A stretch of DNA of 45,550 nt from Lacrimispora sp. (GTDB lineage Bacteria; Bacillota; Clostridia; Lachnospirales; Lachnospiraceae), in the NCBI GenBank assembly GCA_029256305.1, contig JAQSYE010000002.1, positions 1 through 45,550 on the forward strand, given 5' to 3'. Shown piece by piece: positions 7,847 to 16,371 of this stretch. How positions within the stretch are numbered: the first letter of the stretch is position 1; every line of letters starts with the position of its first letter. Made by a program: the position numbers and the translations under genes. The notes beneath the pieces are model-generated. The model had not been told where the DNA came from, made no database searches, and saw only the letters and a list, made by a program, of their open reading frames with translations.

Positions 7847-10495
7847 TTATGATTTTTCACTGCTCACGTCTTTTAACTGTTCTTTTGCTTCATCAGACAG
7901 GGAGTCCACTAGATAATTGCGCTCCCTTGGTGTGGATTCCTTAAATTCTTCCGCCACTCTCCTGTTTTCAGCTTCCATCTCGATCTTTAATTCTCTGGCA
8001 GATAACAGCGCACATCCGGCTCCTCTTACGATCATCTGCTGCAGACCATCGGAGGTGGCAACTGTGATGTGGTATTTTTGATTGTTTTCATGGGCAAATT
8101 TTTCGATATAATGATCGGCTGTCTGCGCCTCTCTGGTATATACCAGATGAATATTATGATAGGCAATGATTTCTTCCCGGTGCTCTTTTACCCGGTATGC
8201 ATCAAATACGGCAACGATATGGCATTTGCGGATCGCCTGATAATTGCACAGCTGATCCAGAAGCTTCATTCTGGCGCCATCCATATTCTCACTTGCCAGC
8301 TCAGCAAGTTCCGGCCAGGCAAATACAATGTTATAACCGTCTACAAGGAGATATTCCTCTCTGTTCTCTGTCTGCCTCATTTCATGATAGACAGGATCCC
8401 GGTGTGCTTCATACACAGGCCTTTTCCTCTTCCATTCTGTGCGTTTTCCTTTGTTGGAATAAAAGGTGCTCTCAATAATCCGATCGATTTCTTCCAGACT
8501 CATGAGGGGGGCTTCCCGGCTGGCAGTACGGCTGTCTCTTATCTCCTCATTCGCAGCTGATTGGGACAGCTTTAGAAAAGGTTCCAGATGCATGTGGTTT
8601 TTTACCTGATCCCAGGGTACTACAAATCCAGCGCCGTGGGAGCAGAATACGGACCCGGTGGGATTGTCCGGATCGGTTTCGGAATTATATCCGGCCTCCT
8701 TTAATACAGCTTCCGGATTATGGCATGGCTCATAGCCTTTTAACGTGCAAAACAGCCTTCCCATTCCTCTGGAGTATGCGGATACCTCTTTCTGGTAATT
8801 TCTCATGGTGAATACCGGTGCACTACCGGTAAGAACCGTGGTCGCTCCGTCTGTATGGGAGATTTCACAGGTTCCGCACATCTTTTCGATGTCTGTCATT
8901 GCTCTCCCAACCAGATTTTCGGGAAGTTCAAGGGTAAAACCATAATAGGGCTCCAGCAATACCGATTGCGCTTCTCTTATACCCTGACGTACCGCCCGGT
9001 ATGTGGCTTCTCTGAAATCTCCGCCTTCTGTGTGCTTTTGATGCGCTTTCCCCGACACGAGGGTGATTCTCATATCTGTAATTGCAGATCCGGTCAGCAC
9101 TCCTTTATGGCTTTTTTCCTCCAGATGAGTCAGCACAAGTTTCTGGTAGTTTTTGGCCAGCAGATCTTCACTGCAGGCTAAACAAAATTCCAGACCACTG
9201 CCTGGCTCCCCTGGTTCTAACAAAAGATGGACCTCTGCATAGTGTCTTAGCGGCTCAAAATGTCCCACGCCTTCTACAGGACTTTCAATGGTCTCTTTGT
9301 ACACAATTCTTCCCGTATCAAAGGATACATCCACTCCAAACCGTTCTAAGATCAGGGTCTTTAATATCTCGATCTGTATCTCCCCCATGATCTGTGCCTG
9401 TATCTCCTGTAAGTGTTCATCCCACACAATATGAAGTTCTGGCTCCTCCTCTTCCAGCTGGCGAAGCTTTGGAAGCATCTGCCTTGGGTCACAGCCTTCC
9501 GGCAAGGCAATCTGATACGACAGGACTGGTTCCAGGACCGGTGATTCATATGCTTCTTCAAATCCTATCCCCTCGCCTGGTCTGGTCTGTGTAAGTCCGG
9601 TTACTGCACAAATACAGCCGGGAGTAACTTCATTCACTGCCTCGTATTTTTCCCCGGAATAGATACGGATCTGGTTGATTTTTTCCTCCCAGATTCCATT
9701 GGTAAGTGTATTCTTTACACTGAGAGTTCCGCCGGTAAGCTTTAAGTGAGTCAGCCGGTTTCCCTGGTCATCTCTTGTTATTTTAAAGATTTTGGAGCCG
9801 AATTCACGGGGGTACTCTGGTATCAGGGCGTATTGGCTGATTCCTGTGAGAAGGGTTTCTATCCCCTGTAATTTCAGTGCAGAACCAAAAAAGCAGGGGA
9901 ATACAGTTCGCTTTTTGATCCCCTGCCGGATCTGGTCCCCGTTTACTAAGCCGGTTTCTAAATATTCATCCATCATGCTTTCGCTGCACATGGCAAGCTG
10001 ATCATAGAAGCGATCTGAACCAGTCAGGGAAAAATCGATGCAATTATCATGAAGCTGCTTTTTAACCTCGCTCATCAATCTGTCCTGATCGGCAGCCTGC
10101 TGATCCATCTTATTAATAAAAAGATAAACAGGGATCTGATACATAGACAAAAGGCGCCATAAGGTTCTGGTATGCCCCTGTACTCCGTCTGCACCGCTGA
10201 TCACCAGTATGGCATAGTCCAGCACGCGAAGGGTCCGTTCCATCTCCGCACTGAAATCCACATGACCCGGAGTATCTAAAAGGGTGATTTTAATCTCTCC
10301 CATATCAAAAACTGCCTGTTTGGAAAATATGGTGATTCCTCTGGCCTTTTCCAGCTCGTAGGTATCTAAAAATGTATTTTTATTATCAACTCTTCCTGGC
10401 TTTCCGATCTTCCCGCTTGCATAAAGAATTCCTTCTGACAGCGTGGTCTTACCTGCATCTACATGAGCCAGTATTCCTATGGTTAATTGCTTCAT
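7847..10495 (-). CDS. TetM-like ribosome-protection GTPase fused to a C-terminal NYN (YacP/Rae1-like) domain, 882 aa
   Basis: The N-terminal part is an EF-G/TetM-type translational GTPase: AHVDAGKTTL (P-loop), RGITI, DTPGHVDF and NKMD, followed by EF-G domains II-V to about residue 650. Acquired Tet(M/O/W) proteins are about 640 aa; this one continues. From residue 714 it reads EYLLVDGYNIVFAWPEL, then FDAYR, TADHYIE and TSDG, the acidic positions of the NYN/PIN nuclease fold of YacP (Rae1). Rae1 cuts mRNA in the ribosomal A site, the place TetM-type factors bind. A linker with a basic stretch (NKGKRTEWKRKRP) joins the two. Similar long GTPases occur widely in Clostridia as chromosomal genes, so tetracycline resistance should not be assumed. 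An AGGA ribosome-binding site lies about 12 bases before the ATG. Confidence 0.85.
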   Translation of the reverse strand: MKQLTIGILAHVDAGKTTLSEGILYASGKIGKPGRVDNKNTFLDTYELEKARGITIFSKQAVFDMGEIKITLLDTPGHVDFSAEMERTLRVLDYAILVISGADGVQGHTRTLWRLLSMYQIPVYLFINKMDQQAADQDRLMSEVKKQLHDNCIDFSLTGSDRFYDQLAMCSESMMDEYLETGLVNGDQIRQGIKKRTVFPCFFGSALKLQGIETLLTGISQYALIPEYPREFGSKIFKITRDDQGNRLTHLKLTGGTLSVKNTLTNGIWEEKINQIRIYSGEKYEAVNEVTPGCICAVTGLTQTRPGEGIGFEEAYESPVLEPVLSYQIALPEGCDPRQMLPKLRQLEEEEPELHIVWDEHLQEIQAQIMGEIQIEILKTLILERFGVDVSFDTGRIVYKETIESPVEGVGHFEPLRHYAEVHLLLEPGEPGSGLEFCLACSEDLLAKNYQKLVLTHLEEKSHKGVLTGSAITDMRITLVSGKAHQKHTEGGDFREATYRAVRQGIREAQSVLLEPYYGFTLELPENLVGRAMTDIEKMCGTCEISHTDGATTVLTGSAPVFTMRNYQKEVSAYSRGMGRLFCTLKGYEPCHNPEAVLKEAGYNSETDPDNPTGSVFCSHGAGFVVPWDQVKNHMHLEPFLKLSQSAANEEIRDSRTASREAPLMSLEEIDRIIESTFYSNKGKRTEWKRKRPVYEAHRDPVYHEMRQTENREEYLLVDGYNIVFAWPELAELASENMDGARMKLLDQLCNYQAIRKCHIVAVFDAYRVKEHREEIIAYHNIHLVYTREAQTADHYIEKFAHENNQKYHITVATSDGLQQMIVRGAGCALLSARELKIEMEAENRRVAEEFKESTPRERNYLVDSLSDEAKEQLKDVSSEKS

Positions 10496-10632
10496 AATAT
10501 TGTACGAATCCTTTGTGTCATTTATTTCTTGTCTGATTTGTCATTATAATCATACCAGTTTCCCTTAATTTTGTATACGGTAAGATCATATTTCAAGCTG
10601 TCTCTGACACAATATTTTTTGCTAGAAATTCG

Positions 10633-11118
10633 CTAAACAGCTTCAATTGCTACGCTTCCACCTCTGACAATTTCAATCGGATTATCCAGCCTCTTGTATA
10701 ATAACTGCAGCATAAGGTTATTTTCTTCTTCCGCCTTTATGCTTTCCATCAATACCGAATCTTTGTTAAAATCAAAAATTCTGATTCCGTATACCTCTGA
10801 AAACTGAAAGAGGAACGCGCAGTCATTTTCTGTGCATTTCAATATTTTTAAAAACATAATCTCTTTTCGGTAAATGTCAATATCCGTATAATCGATTACT
10901 TTAATTACTTCTACCATGCGGTTTAACTGTTTTTTAATCTGCTCAAAAAGCTGGTCATCACTGAAAAGGCTGATGGTTACCCTGGACACCGTCTCATCTT
11001 GCGTCGTCCCTACCGTAAGGCTGTTAAGATTGTAAGCTTTCCCAGAAAAAAGTCCTGTAATTCTGGCAAGTACACCAACTTCATTTTCTACAAACAGACA
11101 AAGCCACCTTTTTTTCAT
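10633..11118 (-). CDS. ilvN: Acetolactate synthase small (regulatory) subunit
   Basis: The sequence opens MKKRWLCLFVENEVGVLARITGLFSGKAYNLNSL, the ACT domain of AHAS small subunits, which binds valine for feedback control. The second half is the usual C-terminal ACT-like domain. The length, about 161 aa, is normal. I start at the ATG eight bases from AAGGAAG rather than at the GTG three codons upstream, which overlaps that site. It follows ilvB by 18 bases in the same operon and should form the holoenzyme with it in branched-chain amino-acid synthesis. Confidence 0.93.
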   Translation of the reverse strand: MKKRWLCLFVENEVGVLARITGLFSGKAYNLNSLTVGTTQDETVSRVTISLFSDDQLFEQIKKQLNRMVEVIKVIDYTDIDIYRKEIMFLKILKCTENDCAFLFQFSEVYGIRIFDFNKDSVLMESIKAEEENNLMLQLLYKRLDNPIEIVRGGSVAIEAV

Positions 11119-11136
11119 ATCTTTCACCTTCCTTAT

Positions 11137-12858
11137 TTAGTATTCCATAATCATTTCACTTAACTGTCTTCCCGGCGGAACAATGGGAAGAACATTTTCT
11201 TCCGGTTCAATGATAAACTCTATCAAAGTCGGGGCAAGGTCATTTTCGATGGCTTGTTTAAATGCTGCCTCGACTTCTTCTTCGCTGGTCACACGGATCC
11301 CAAGCGCTCCGTAACTTTCTGCCAGCTTCACAAAATCAGGAGTATAGACAGGACACATTTTTCCAGGACCTGTGCAGCCCGTTTTGCACCCTTTTCTATA
11401 CTTTAAGCAAGTGGAAGAATACCGGTTATTATAAAACATCTGCTGCCACTGCCTTACATTACCAAGATATCCATTATTGAGAATGCACACAATCACAGGC
11501 AGCTCTTGCACGACTGCTGTTGCCAGCTCCTGAATATTCATCTGAATTCCCCCATCCCCACAGATGGCAACTACATGTTTCTCCGGATTTCCAAGCTTTG
11601 CTCCCAGTGCGGCTGGAAGACCATATCCCATGGTTCCAAGACCTCCTGATGTCAGCATTTGTTTCTCTTCATTTAACTCCAGAAACTGTGTCGTCCAAAG
11701 CTGGTTCTGCCCCACATCCGTCACTACAATGAGTTTGTCAAATATTTCATTGATTTTTTCTATAATAAACTGAGGCGTCAGACCGGTCTGCTTCCTTGCA
11801 AGAGGATACAACTTTTTTAACTCTTCCAGCTGTTTCTTCCATGCTTCACAATCATAGGACTCCGTTTTCTCAAGCAGATGACTGATCGCCTTTTTTGCAT
11901 CGGCAACAATGGGGATATCAACCGCGATATTTCTTGATATGGAAGCTGGATCAATATCAATATGGATCAGAGTTGCTTTGCTGGCAAAGGTACCCGCTTT
12001 CCCGGTAATTCTGTCGTTAAACCTTGTTCCAATGGAACAAAGTACATCGCATTCACTGATTGCTTTATTGGCTGCATAACTGGCATGGATTCCTATGTTT
12101 CCTATGTAAAGCGGATGGCTTGTGGGGATGGCGCCTTTTCCCATTATGGTTGACACCACTGGAATCCCGGTAATATCCACGAGTTTTTCCATTTCTTTTC
12201 CTGCTCCGGCCACAACAACACCTCCCCCTACCAGGAACAAAGGTCTTTCTGCCTGTTTTAACGCTGTCAAAGCTTTTTTAATCTGCCCCTCATGGACTGT
12301 CACACTGGGCTTATATCCTCTGATTTCCACTGTATTGGGATAGGTGTCATCCCCATATTCCTGCTGAATGTCTTTTGGAATGTCTACCACCACCACTCCG
12401 GGTTTTCCGGTGGCAGCAATATAAAAGGCTTTTTTTATAATCGTCCCCAGTTCCTGCCTGTTTCGGACTGTCACCGCATATTTACAGATATTTCTTGTGA
12501 TACCCACGATATCAACTTCCTGAAATGCATCATTACCGATGAGATGGGTGGGCACCTGCCCGGTAAAACATACCAGTGGAACGCTATCATAATTGGCCGT
12601 TGCTATTCCTGTTACCAGATTCGTAGCCCCAGGTCCGCTGGTCACCAGGCAAACCCCGGTCTTCTTCACTGATCGTGCGTATCCATCGGCAGCGTGAATT
12701 AATCCCTGTTCATGGCGGGGCAGAATCACTTCAATATCACTCTGACCATACAGCGCATCAAAAAGGTCAATTGCCTGACCGCCCGGGTATCCAAACAGAA
12801 TATTTACTTCCTCCTTTCTTAAGGCTTTTACAAAAAGCTGTGCACCTGTTATCTCCAT
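11137..12858 (-). CDS. ilvB: Acetolactate synthase large (catalytic) subunit
   Basis: This ThDP- and FAD-dependent enzyme condenses pyruvate with pyruvate or 2-oxobutyrate, the first common step of branched-chain amino-acid synthesis. Visible landmarks are FGYPGGQAIDLFDALY, the catalytic Glu region LPRHEQGLIHAADGYAR, and the ThDP/Mg motif GDGGIQMNIQELATAV...NNGYLGNVRQWQ. Start MEITGAQLF has GGAGG eight bases upstream; the longer track start runs through an operator. Unusual is a Cys-rich insertion after FYNNRYSSTCL: Cys484, 491, 495 and 502 (C-x6-C-x3-C-x6-C). It lies in the loop before YTPDFVKLAESYGA, near the active-site lid. It is co-transcribed with ilvN and sits behind a palindromic operator shared with the TetR gene. 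Confidence 0.94.
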   Translation of the reverse strand: MEITGAQLFVKALRKEEVNILFGYPGGQAIDLFDALYGQSDIEVILPRHEQGLIHAADGYARSVKKTGVCLVTSGPGATNLVTGIATANYDSVPLVCFTGQVPTHLIGNDAFQEVDIVGITRNICKYAVTVRNRQELGTIIKKAFYIAATGKPGVVVVDIPKDIQQEYGDDTYPNTVEIRGYKPSVTVHEGQIKKALTALKQAERPLFLVGGGVVVAGAGKEMEKLVDITGIPVVSTIMGKGAIPTSHPLYIGNIGIHASYAANKAISECDVLCSIGTRFNDRITGKAGTFASKATLIHIDIDPASISRNIAVDIPIVADAKKAISHLLEKTESYDCEAWKKQLEELKKLYPLARKQTGLTPQFIIEKINEIFDKLIVVTDVGQNQLWTTQFLELNEEKQMLTSGGLGTMGYGLPAALGAKLGNPEKHVVAICGDGGIQMNIQELATAVVQELPVIVCILNNGYLGNVRQWQQMFYNNRYSSTCLKYRKGCKTGCTGPGKMCPVYTPDFVKLAESYGALGIRVTSEEEVEAAFKQAIENDLAPTLIEFIIEPEENVLPIVPPGRQLSEMIMEY

Positions 12859-12876
12859 GACTGTTTCCTCCTTTTT

Positions 12877-12927
12877 ATGCAAGTATTCACTTGCATTACA
12901 TTTATTAGAAATGGCATCACCAATCAA
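12877..12927 (-). promoter_or_regulatory. ilvBN promoter with TetR-type operator
   Basis: On the minus strand TTGATT (12922-12927) and TAAATG (12899-12904) are 17 bases apart. Just downstream of the -10 is the palindrome ATGCAAGTATTCACTTGCAT (12877-12896, plus-strand reading) with 8-bp perfect arms. The same element, 17 of 20 bases identical, lies in front of the tetR gene at 13542-13561. Binding by the adjacent TetR protein is inference from position and symmetry. Confidence 0.75.
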
Positions 12928-12947
12928 TGATGATACCATCTAATCTG

Positions 12948-13526
12948 TCATTCCTGCTCAATTCCCTTCAAAAACAAAGACACACTGTTTTTGATATATT
13001 CTTCCTGCCTGACCGTTGTAAGCTGGTCATTAAAAGAGGCTTTTAAAAAGGTGAAACCAAATGCAGAGGAGAAAACAGTCATTGCCAGACATTCGTAATC
13101 AAGAAGCGGCATTTTACCCTTTTCACGCATTTTCTCAAAGTACAAGATTAAGGCCTCAAGAAATGCCTTGGGTATTTTTAATATCTGAGGTCTGGTATCC
13201 TCGTAAATCTGGGGTGCCCGCAGGCCAATGGATAATTTAACAAAATCCGGAGTGATCCGGTCCAGATAATTGCGCATAAACATCTCCAGATCCGGTTGAA
13301 GTTCCCACGTAACGTTCTGAAAAATTGCAGGTGATACATTCCCCCGCCACTTCTCCTGCTCCATTCCGGTAAGGACAATCTCTTTTTTCCCTTTAAATTT
13401 ACGAAATATGGTACATTCATTGATATCGGCACGGCCTGCTATATCTTTTGTGGTAGTGGCAACATACCCCTTCTCTTTAATCAGTTCCATCGCTGCATCA
13501 ATGATTTTTTGACTTGTCTCGTCCAA
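12948..13526 (-). CDS. TetR/AcrR-family regulator upstream of ilvBN, 192 aa
   Basis: The N-terminus (KIIDAAMELIKEKGYVATTTKDIAGRADINECTIFRKF) is a canonical TetR helix-turn-helix; the rest is a helical ligand/dimer domain with no recognised subclass. The start is a TTG eight bases after GGAGG. It is transcribed toward ilvB, with an 89-base gap that contains its own candidate promoter and operator, so ilvBN can be read from both promoters. A copy of the same operator overlaps its own -10 box, predicting autorepression and repression of ilvBN. TetR control of AHAS genes is unusual; T-box or attenuation control is more common in Firmicutes. The ligand is unknown. Confidence 0.88.
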   Translation of the reverse strand: MDETSQKIIDAAMELIKEKGYVATTTKDIAGRADINECTIFRKFKGKKEIVLTGMEQEKWRGNVSPAIFQNVTWELQPDLEMFMRNYLDRITPDFVKLSIGLRAPQIYEDTRPQILKIPKAFLEALILYFEKMREKGKMPLLDYECLAMTVFSSAFGFTFLKASFNDQLTTVRQEEYIKNSVSLFLKGIEQE

Positions 13527-13541
13527 TCAGACTTCCTCCAT

Positions 13542-13588
13542 ATGCAAGTATATGCTTGCATTCTAGCGTATCAGACTGGTTTTGTCAA
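13542..13588 (-). promoter_or_regulatory. tetR promoter with the second operator copy
   Basis: A near-consensus sigma-A promoter reads TTGACA (13583-13588) and TAGAAT (13560-13565) with a 17-base spacer on the minus strand. The palindrome ATGCAAGTATATGCTTGCAT (13542-13561) overlaps the last two bases of the -10. The -35 box overlaps the TGA stop of the upstream GNAT gene. Confidence 0.8.
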
Positions 13589-14013
13589 CAGGTCCTGTTC
13601 CAGACCATCTCGTACTCTACTTCCCCTGTTTCCATGTCCTCTTGTTTTTCAGTCACAAGAAATCCTTCTCTTAAATAAAAATCCACAGCACGTTGATTCT
13701 TTTCATACACCTTCAACGTCAATTCATTATGATTTCCTTTTACATAATGAAGCAGCTGACTTCCGATTCCCCTGGACTGGTTTTCTTTGGAAATAAAAAT
13801 TCCGGCAATGTAATTATTCATCAGACCAATAAATCCCGCTATACTTCCTTTGTCTTCATATACATAAACAGAAGCCTTTGGCAAAAGTTCCATTACTGCA
13901 TCAAAGTGATCCTGCCAGTAGCTTTTTCTGATAAAATCATGGGCCTGTATGTTTGTCTCCAGCCATAATTCCATGATTCGGCTTAGGTCATTTGCCTGAA
14001 ATTCTCTTATCAT
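13585..14013 (-). CDS. GNAT-family N-acetyltransferase, 142 aa
   Basis: It is a single GNAT domain with the acetyl-CoA loop QSRGIGSQLL (motif A) after GIFISKE and a C-terminal FYLREGFLV segment (motif B). The beginning, MIREFQANDLSRIMELWLETNIQAHDF, resembles YjaB/YhbS-like members. It presumably transfers an acetyl group to a small amine or a protein N-terminus; the acceptor cannot be read from sequence. A ribosome-binding AGGAG lies about nine bases upstream of the ATG. It stands between two intrinsic signals, a terminator upstream and the tetR promoter at its stop codon, so it is likely its own short transcript. Confidence 0.85.
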   Translation of the reverse strand: MIREFQANDLSRIMELWLETNIQAHDFIRKSYWQDHFDAVMELLPKASVYVYEDKGSIAGFIGLMNNYIAGIFISKENQSRGIGSQLLHYVKGNHNELTLKVYEKNQRAVDFYLREGFLVTEKQEDMETGEVEYEMVWNRTC

Positions 14014-14050
14014 TTTTCTAACTCCTTTGTTCTTTTCTTCTTATCTAATA

Positions 14051-14089
14051 AAAAACAGATAGCTCCTGCACAAAGAGCTATCTGTTTTT
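14051..14089. terminator. Two-way intrinsic terminator
   Basis: AAAAACAGATAGCTC and GAGCTATCTGTTTTT form a 15-bp perfect stem around a nine-base loop, with A-tract and T-tract built into the arms. It serves the DUF4397 gene on the minus strand and blocks readthrough into the GNAT gene. Confidence 0.88.
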
Positions 14090-14112
14090 CTCTACTTATA
14101 TAAAGTTATACC

Positions 14113-14736
14113 CTAAATTTCATCCGTTGTCAATAGAACCTCCAGCTGAGGATCTCCCTGCAGCAGCCCGACTGCATAAATTGTATTAAAATTATCTTCC
14201 GTTAAAGGGACATTGGGAATTTCCAACACTATGTCTGATGACCCTGCCGGTCTGACCTGCAATGTGAGATCCATTGGATCTGCGGCGATGTAGGGGGTAA
14301 TCTGTTTAAATGCGACATTGGGGAAAATCACAGTTCCGTCCTGGAGTGTGATGTCAACGGCTGGCGCATCTGGAGAAAGATGTATAAAACGTACCATAGC
14401 TCTTCCCTGAATAATATCGCTATCCGCGTCGGTAATAGAAAGCAGCCCAATATTATCCGGAGTTCCCACTGCAGCTACCGTGAGCATCACGCCCGGCTCT
14501 ACAGGAAGCATATTTGCAACAATCGGATTATCCTGAGTTCCCGCCACATAAAGAGAAACTTTATAGGTTCCCTCCTGTACGGATAAGTAATCTGTGAAAT
14601 CTCCATAAGCAAGATTATCGATTATCATCTCATCATCCACGTATATGTCAACATTGGGTGCATTGGGAACTGTGTGCATAACGCGCACATAGCCTACTTG
14701 TACTTCATCTGATGGTCTAGCTGTGTACTGATCCAT
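14113..14736 (-). CDS. DUF4397-domain protein, 207 aa
   Basis: Two repeats carry the DUF4397 signature: VRVMHTVPNAPNVDIYVDDE and VRFIHLSPDAPAVDITLQDG, each followed by beta-strands and a PYIA/DYLS-type segment. The family is beta-rich and is usually found in secreted or spore/cell-surface proteins. Here no signal peptide or anchor is visible, so the location is unclear. I use the ATG six bases from GAGGT (MDQYTARPSDEV); the track start is a GTG four codons upstream, which is part of that site. The gene has its own terminator. Function is unknown. Confidence 0.8.
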   Translation of the reverse strand: MDQYTARPSDEVQVGYVRVMHTVPNAPNVDIYVDDEMIIDNLAYGDFTDYLSVQEGTYKVSLYVAGTQDNPIVANMLPVEPGVMLTVAAVGTPDNIGLLSITDADSDIIQGRAMVRFIHLSPDAPAVDITLQDGTVIFPNVAFKQITPYIAADPMDLTLQVRPAGSSDIVLEIPNVPLTEDNFNTIYAVGLLQGDPQLEVLLTTDEI

Positions 14737-14807
14737 ATTATACCTCACGATTTTTATATACGGTATAATATATGCTCACAGGAGGGGATGTGACCGGATT
14801 TTCCTTT

Positions 14808-15746
14808 TTAATCCATACGATAAAAATATGTTTCCATTCCCTTTAACTGCTTTGCCATATACATGGCGGCATCTGCTTTTACAAGCAGCTGGTCTATGGT
14901 ATTTGCATCAATTGGATAAAAGCTGATCCCTCCGCTTATGGACAGGGAGATCGTAATATTCTGGATTTTCACCGGTTTCTGGGTCAGCTTTGTGATTCTG
15001 GAAGCAACGATATTATAATTTTCAACCTCTTTCATGTCAGGCAGAAGAATGACGAATTCATCGCCTCCATACCGGCAAACCATATCACTTTCTCTGGCCG
15101 CCTTTTCAAGCAGCCTGGAAATATGAATCAGTACCTTATCTCCAAACTCATGGCCATACGTATCATTGATGGATTTGAATTTATTGACATCGCAAAAAAT
15201 CAGTCCCAGCAGAGTCTTATTCCTTTTGGCTTGAAGAAGTAAGCTGGCCGAGACTTCATAGAATAAACTGCGGTTAGCCGCTCCCGTTAATTTGTCATGA
15301 TACGCCAGCTTTTGGATTATCTTTTCCTTCTCTTTTAGCTCCTTGTTGGTATCCCATAATTTGTTGACGTAGGATTTCAACTGCTTAATCTGATTAAACT
15401 GACTAGTGACATTTATGAATTCCAGTTGTATAAAATTTTTATCATCATTTTCAATTCTGGTCATTTTTAGATTAAACTGATCAGAAATATTTAACATGTG
15501 CTTATGGATTGCACCAGAAAAAAACCGGATGGTTCCCTGTTCTTTCACATCATAAAAGGCATCCAGATAATATTTCATGCTTAAATTGGGCAGAACATCA
15601 ATAACTGACTGATTGAGGATATCATATCGTTTTAAACCTGTGATATCTTCCATATAATTATTCCAGTAGATAACCTCTAAATCATCATTTAAAATGACAA
15701 TCCCTTCATTAAGATTGTCCAGTACCTGATATAATAATTTATTCAT
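14808..15746 (-). CDS. PAS-GGDEF diguanylate cyclase, 312 aa
   Basis: An N-terminal PAS domain (LNEGIVILNDDLEVIYWNNY, about residues 10-120) is joined by a coiled helix (about 120-148) to a GGDEF domain. The active-site loop is intact (RYGGDEF, 226-231) and the allosteric I-site RESD (218-221) is present five residues before it. It should therefore make c-di-GMP from GTP with product inhibition. There is no membrane helix, so it is cytosolic. Its start overlaps the end of the CheC-type gene by eight bases. It is the last gene of a receiver-phosphatase-cyclase operon, suggesting that phosphorylation signalling is tied to c-di-GMP output. Confidence 0.9.
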   Translation of the reverse strand: MNKLLYQVLDNLNEGIVILNDDLEVIYWNNYMEDITGLKRYDILNQSVIDVLPNLSMKYYLDAFYDVKEQGTIRFFSGAIHKHMLNISDQFNLKMTRIENDDKNFIQLEFINVTSQFNQIKQLKSYVNKLWDTNKELKEKEKIIQKLAYHDKLTGAANRSLFYEVSASLLLQAKRNKTLLGLIFCDVNKFKSINDTYGHEFGDKVLIHISRLLEKAARESDMVCRYGGDEFVILLPDMKEVENYNIVASRITKLTQKPVKIQNITISLSISGGISFYPIDANTIDQLLVKADAAMYMAKQLKGMETYFYRMD

Positions 15747-16371
15747 ATAGTGATTCCTCTAGCCTGCGAATCCTCGCTAATAAATCGTTTAGTGAATGCA
15801 GTGACAAATCAACAATAATTGCCCCATCGATTTCCGTATCGCCAATGACAAATGTGATATATAAAATCAAAACATATAAGTTATCCGTATTCTGGCAGTC
15901 ATACTTAAATTCCATCGCATTAAAAAGTCTGACTTCCGGCAGCGTATATCTAAAACTGATATTTAAGAGATTGCCAGTCTCTCCTAAAATGCAGTTTAAT
16001 ATAATATTGCCAATTTCTCTGATTATATCAAAATCCACATCGCTAAAATCTAAATCATATCTGTCGATCTGTTCTTCCCGCAAACAGAGGCTGATAAATT
16101 TCCTCATTTTTCCCGCTGAAAAGATCAGGCTCGCTTTTCCTGTATAATTCTCTTTAAAAGACAGAGTGGATACCATAAGTGTACCGTTCTTCTTCATGGA
16201 AATATACTCGTCAATTGCGTAGGATTCCGAAGAGGCTTCTAAAATTTTCACATTAGGCACATTTAAATGTATTTTCTCCCCAACAATATCTGATAAAATA
16301 CCTGCTGCACGACCGACACTGATGTTAAACAGTTCCTTCAGTATATCCTGCGTCATATCACTGTTTTCCAT
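15739..16371 (-). CDS. CheC-type phosphatase (CheY-P phosphatase), 210 aa
   Basis: Both CheC active-site helices are visible: DILKELFNISVGRA near residue 9 and DIIREIGNIILNC near residue 113. Each keeps the D-xxx-E-xx-N pattern used to hydrolyse the aspartyl phosphate of CheY-type receivers. The middle has the CheC/CheX fold features (LMVSTLSF..GKASLIFS). At 210 aa it has standard CheC length. It overlaps the receiver gene upstream by 14 bases and the diguanylate cyclase downstream by eight, so the three are co-translated. Its likely substrate is the neighbouring receiver protein. Confidence 0.85.
   Translation of the reverse strand: MENSDMTQDILKELFNISVGRAAGILSDIVGEKIHLNVPNVKILEASSESYAIDEYISMKKNGTLMVSTLSFKENYTGKASLIFSAGKMRKFISLCLREEQIDRYDLDFSDVDFDIIREIGNIILNCILGETGNLLNISFRYTLPEVRLFNAMEFKYDCQNTDNLYVLILYITFVIGDTEIDGAIIVDLSLHSLNDLLARIRRLEESLYE

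Noticed and set aside
8069-8560. 163-aa plus-strand ORF inside the TetM-like gene
   Set aside because: It is a shadow of the opposite-strand gene: no ribosome-binding site, no recognisable domain, and it lies wholly inside a conserved GTPase-NYN coding frame.
7847-10495. Calling this gene a tetracycline-resistance determinant
   Set aside because: The N-terminal part is TetM-like, but the protein is 882 aa with an added NYN domain and has no mobile element next to it. Resistance cannot be claimed from sequence.
12859-12939. Longer N-terminus of ilvB as given by the ORF track
   Set aside because: These codons cover the promoter and operator; the start at 12858 has GGAGG and matches AHAS proteins.
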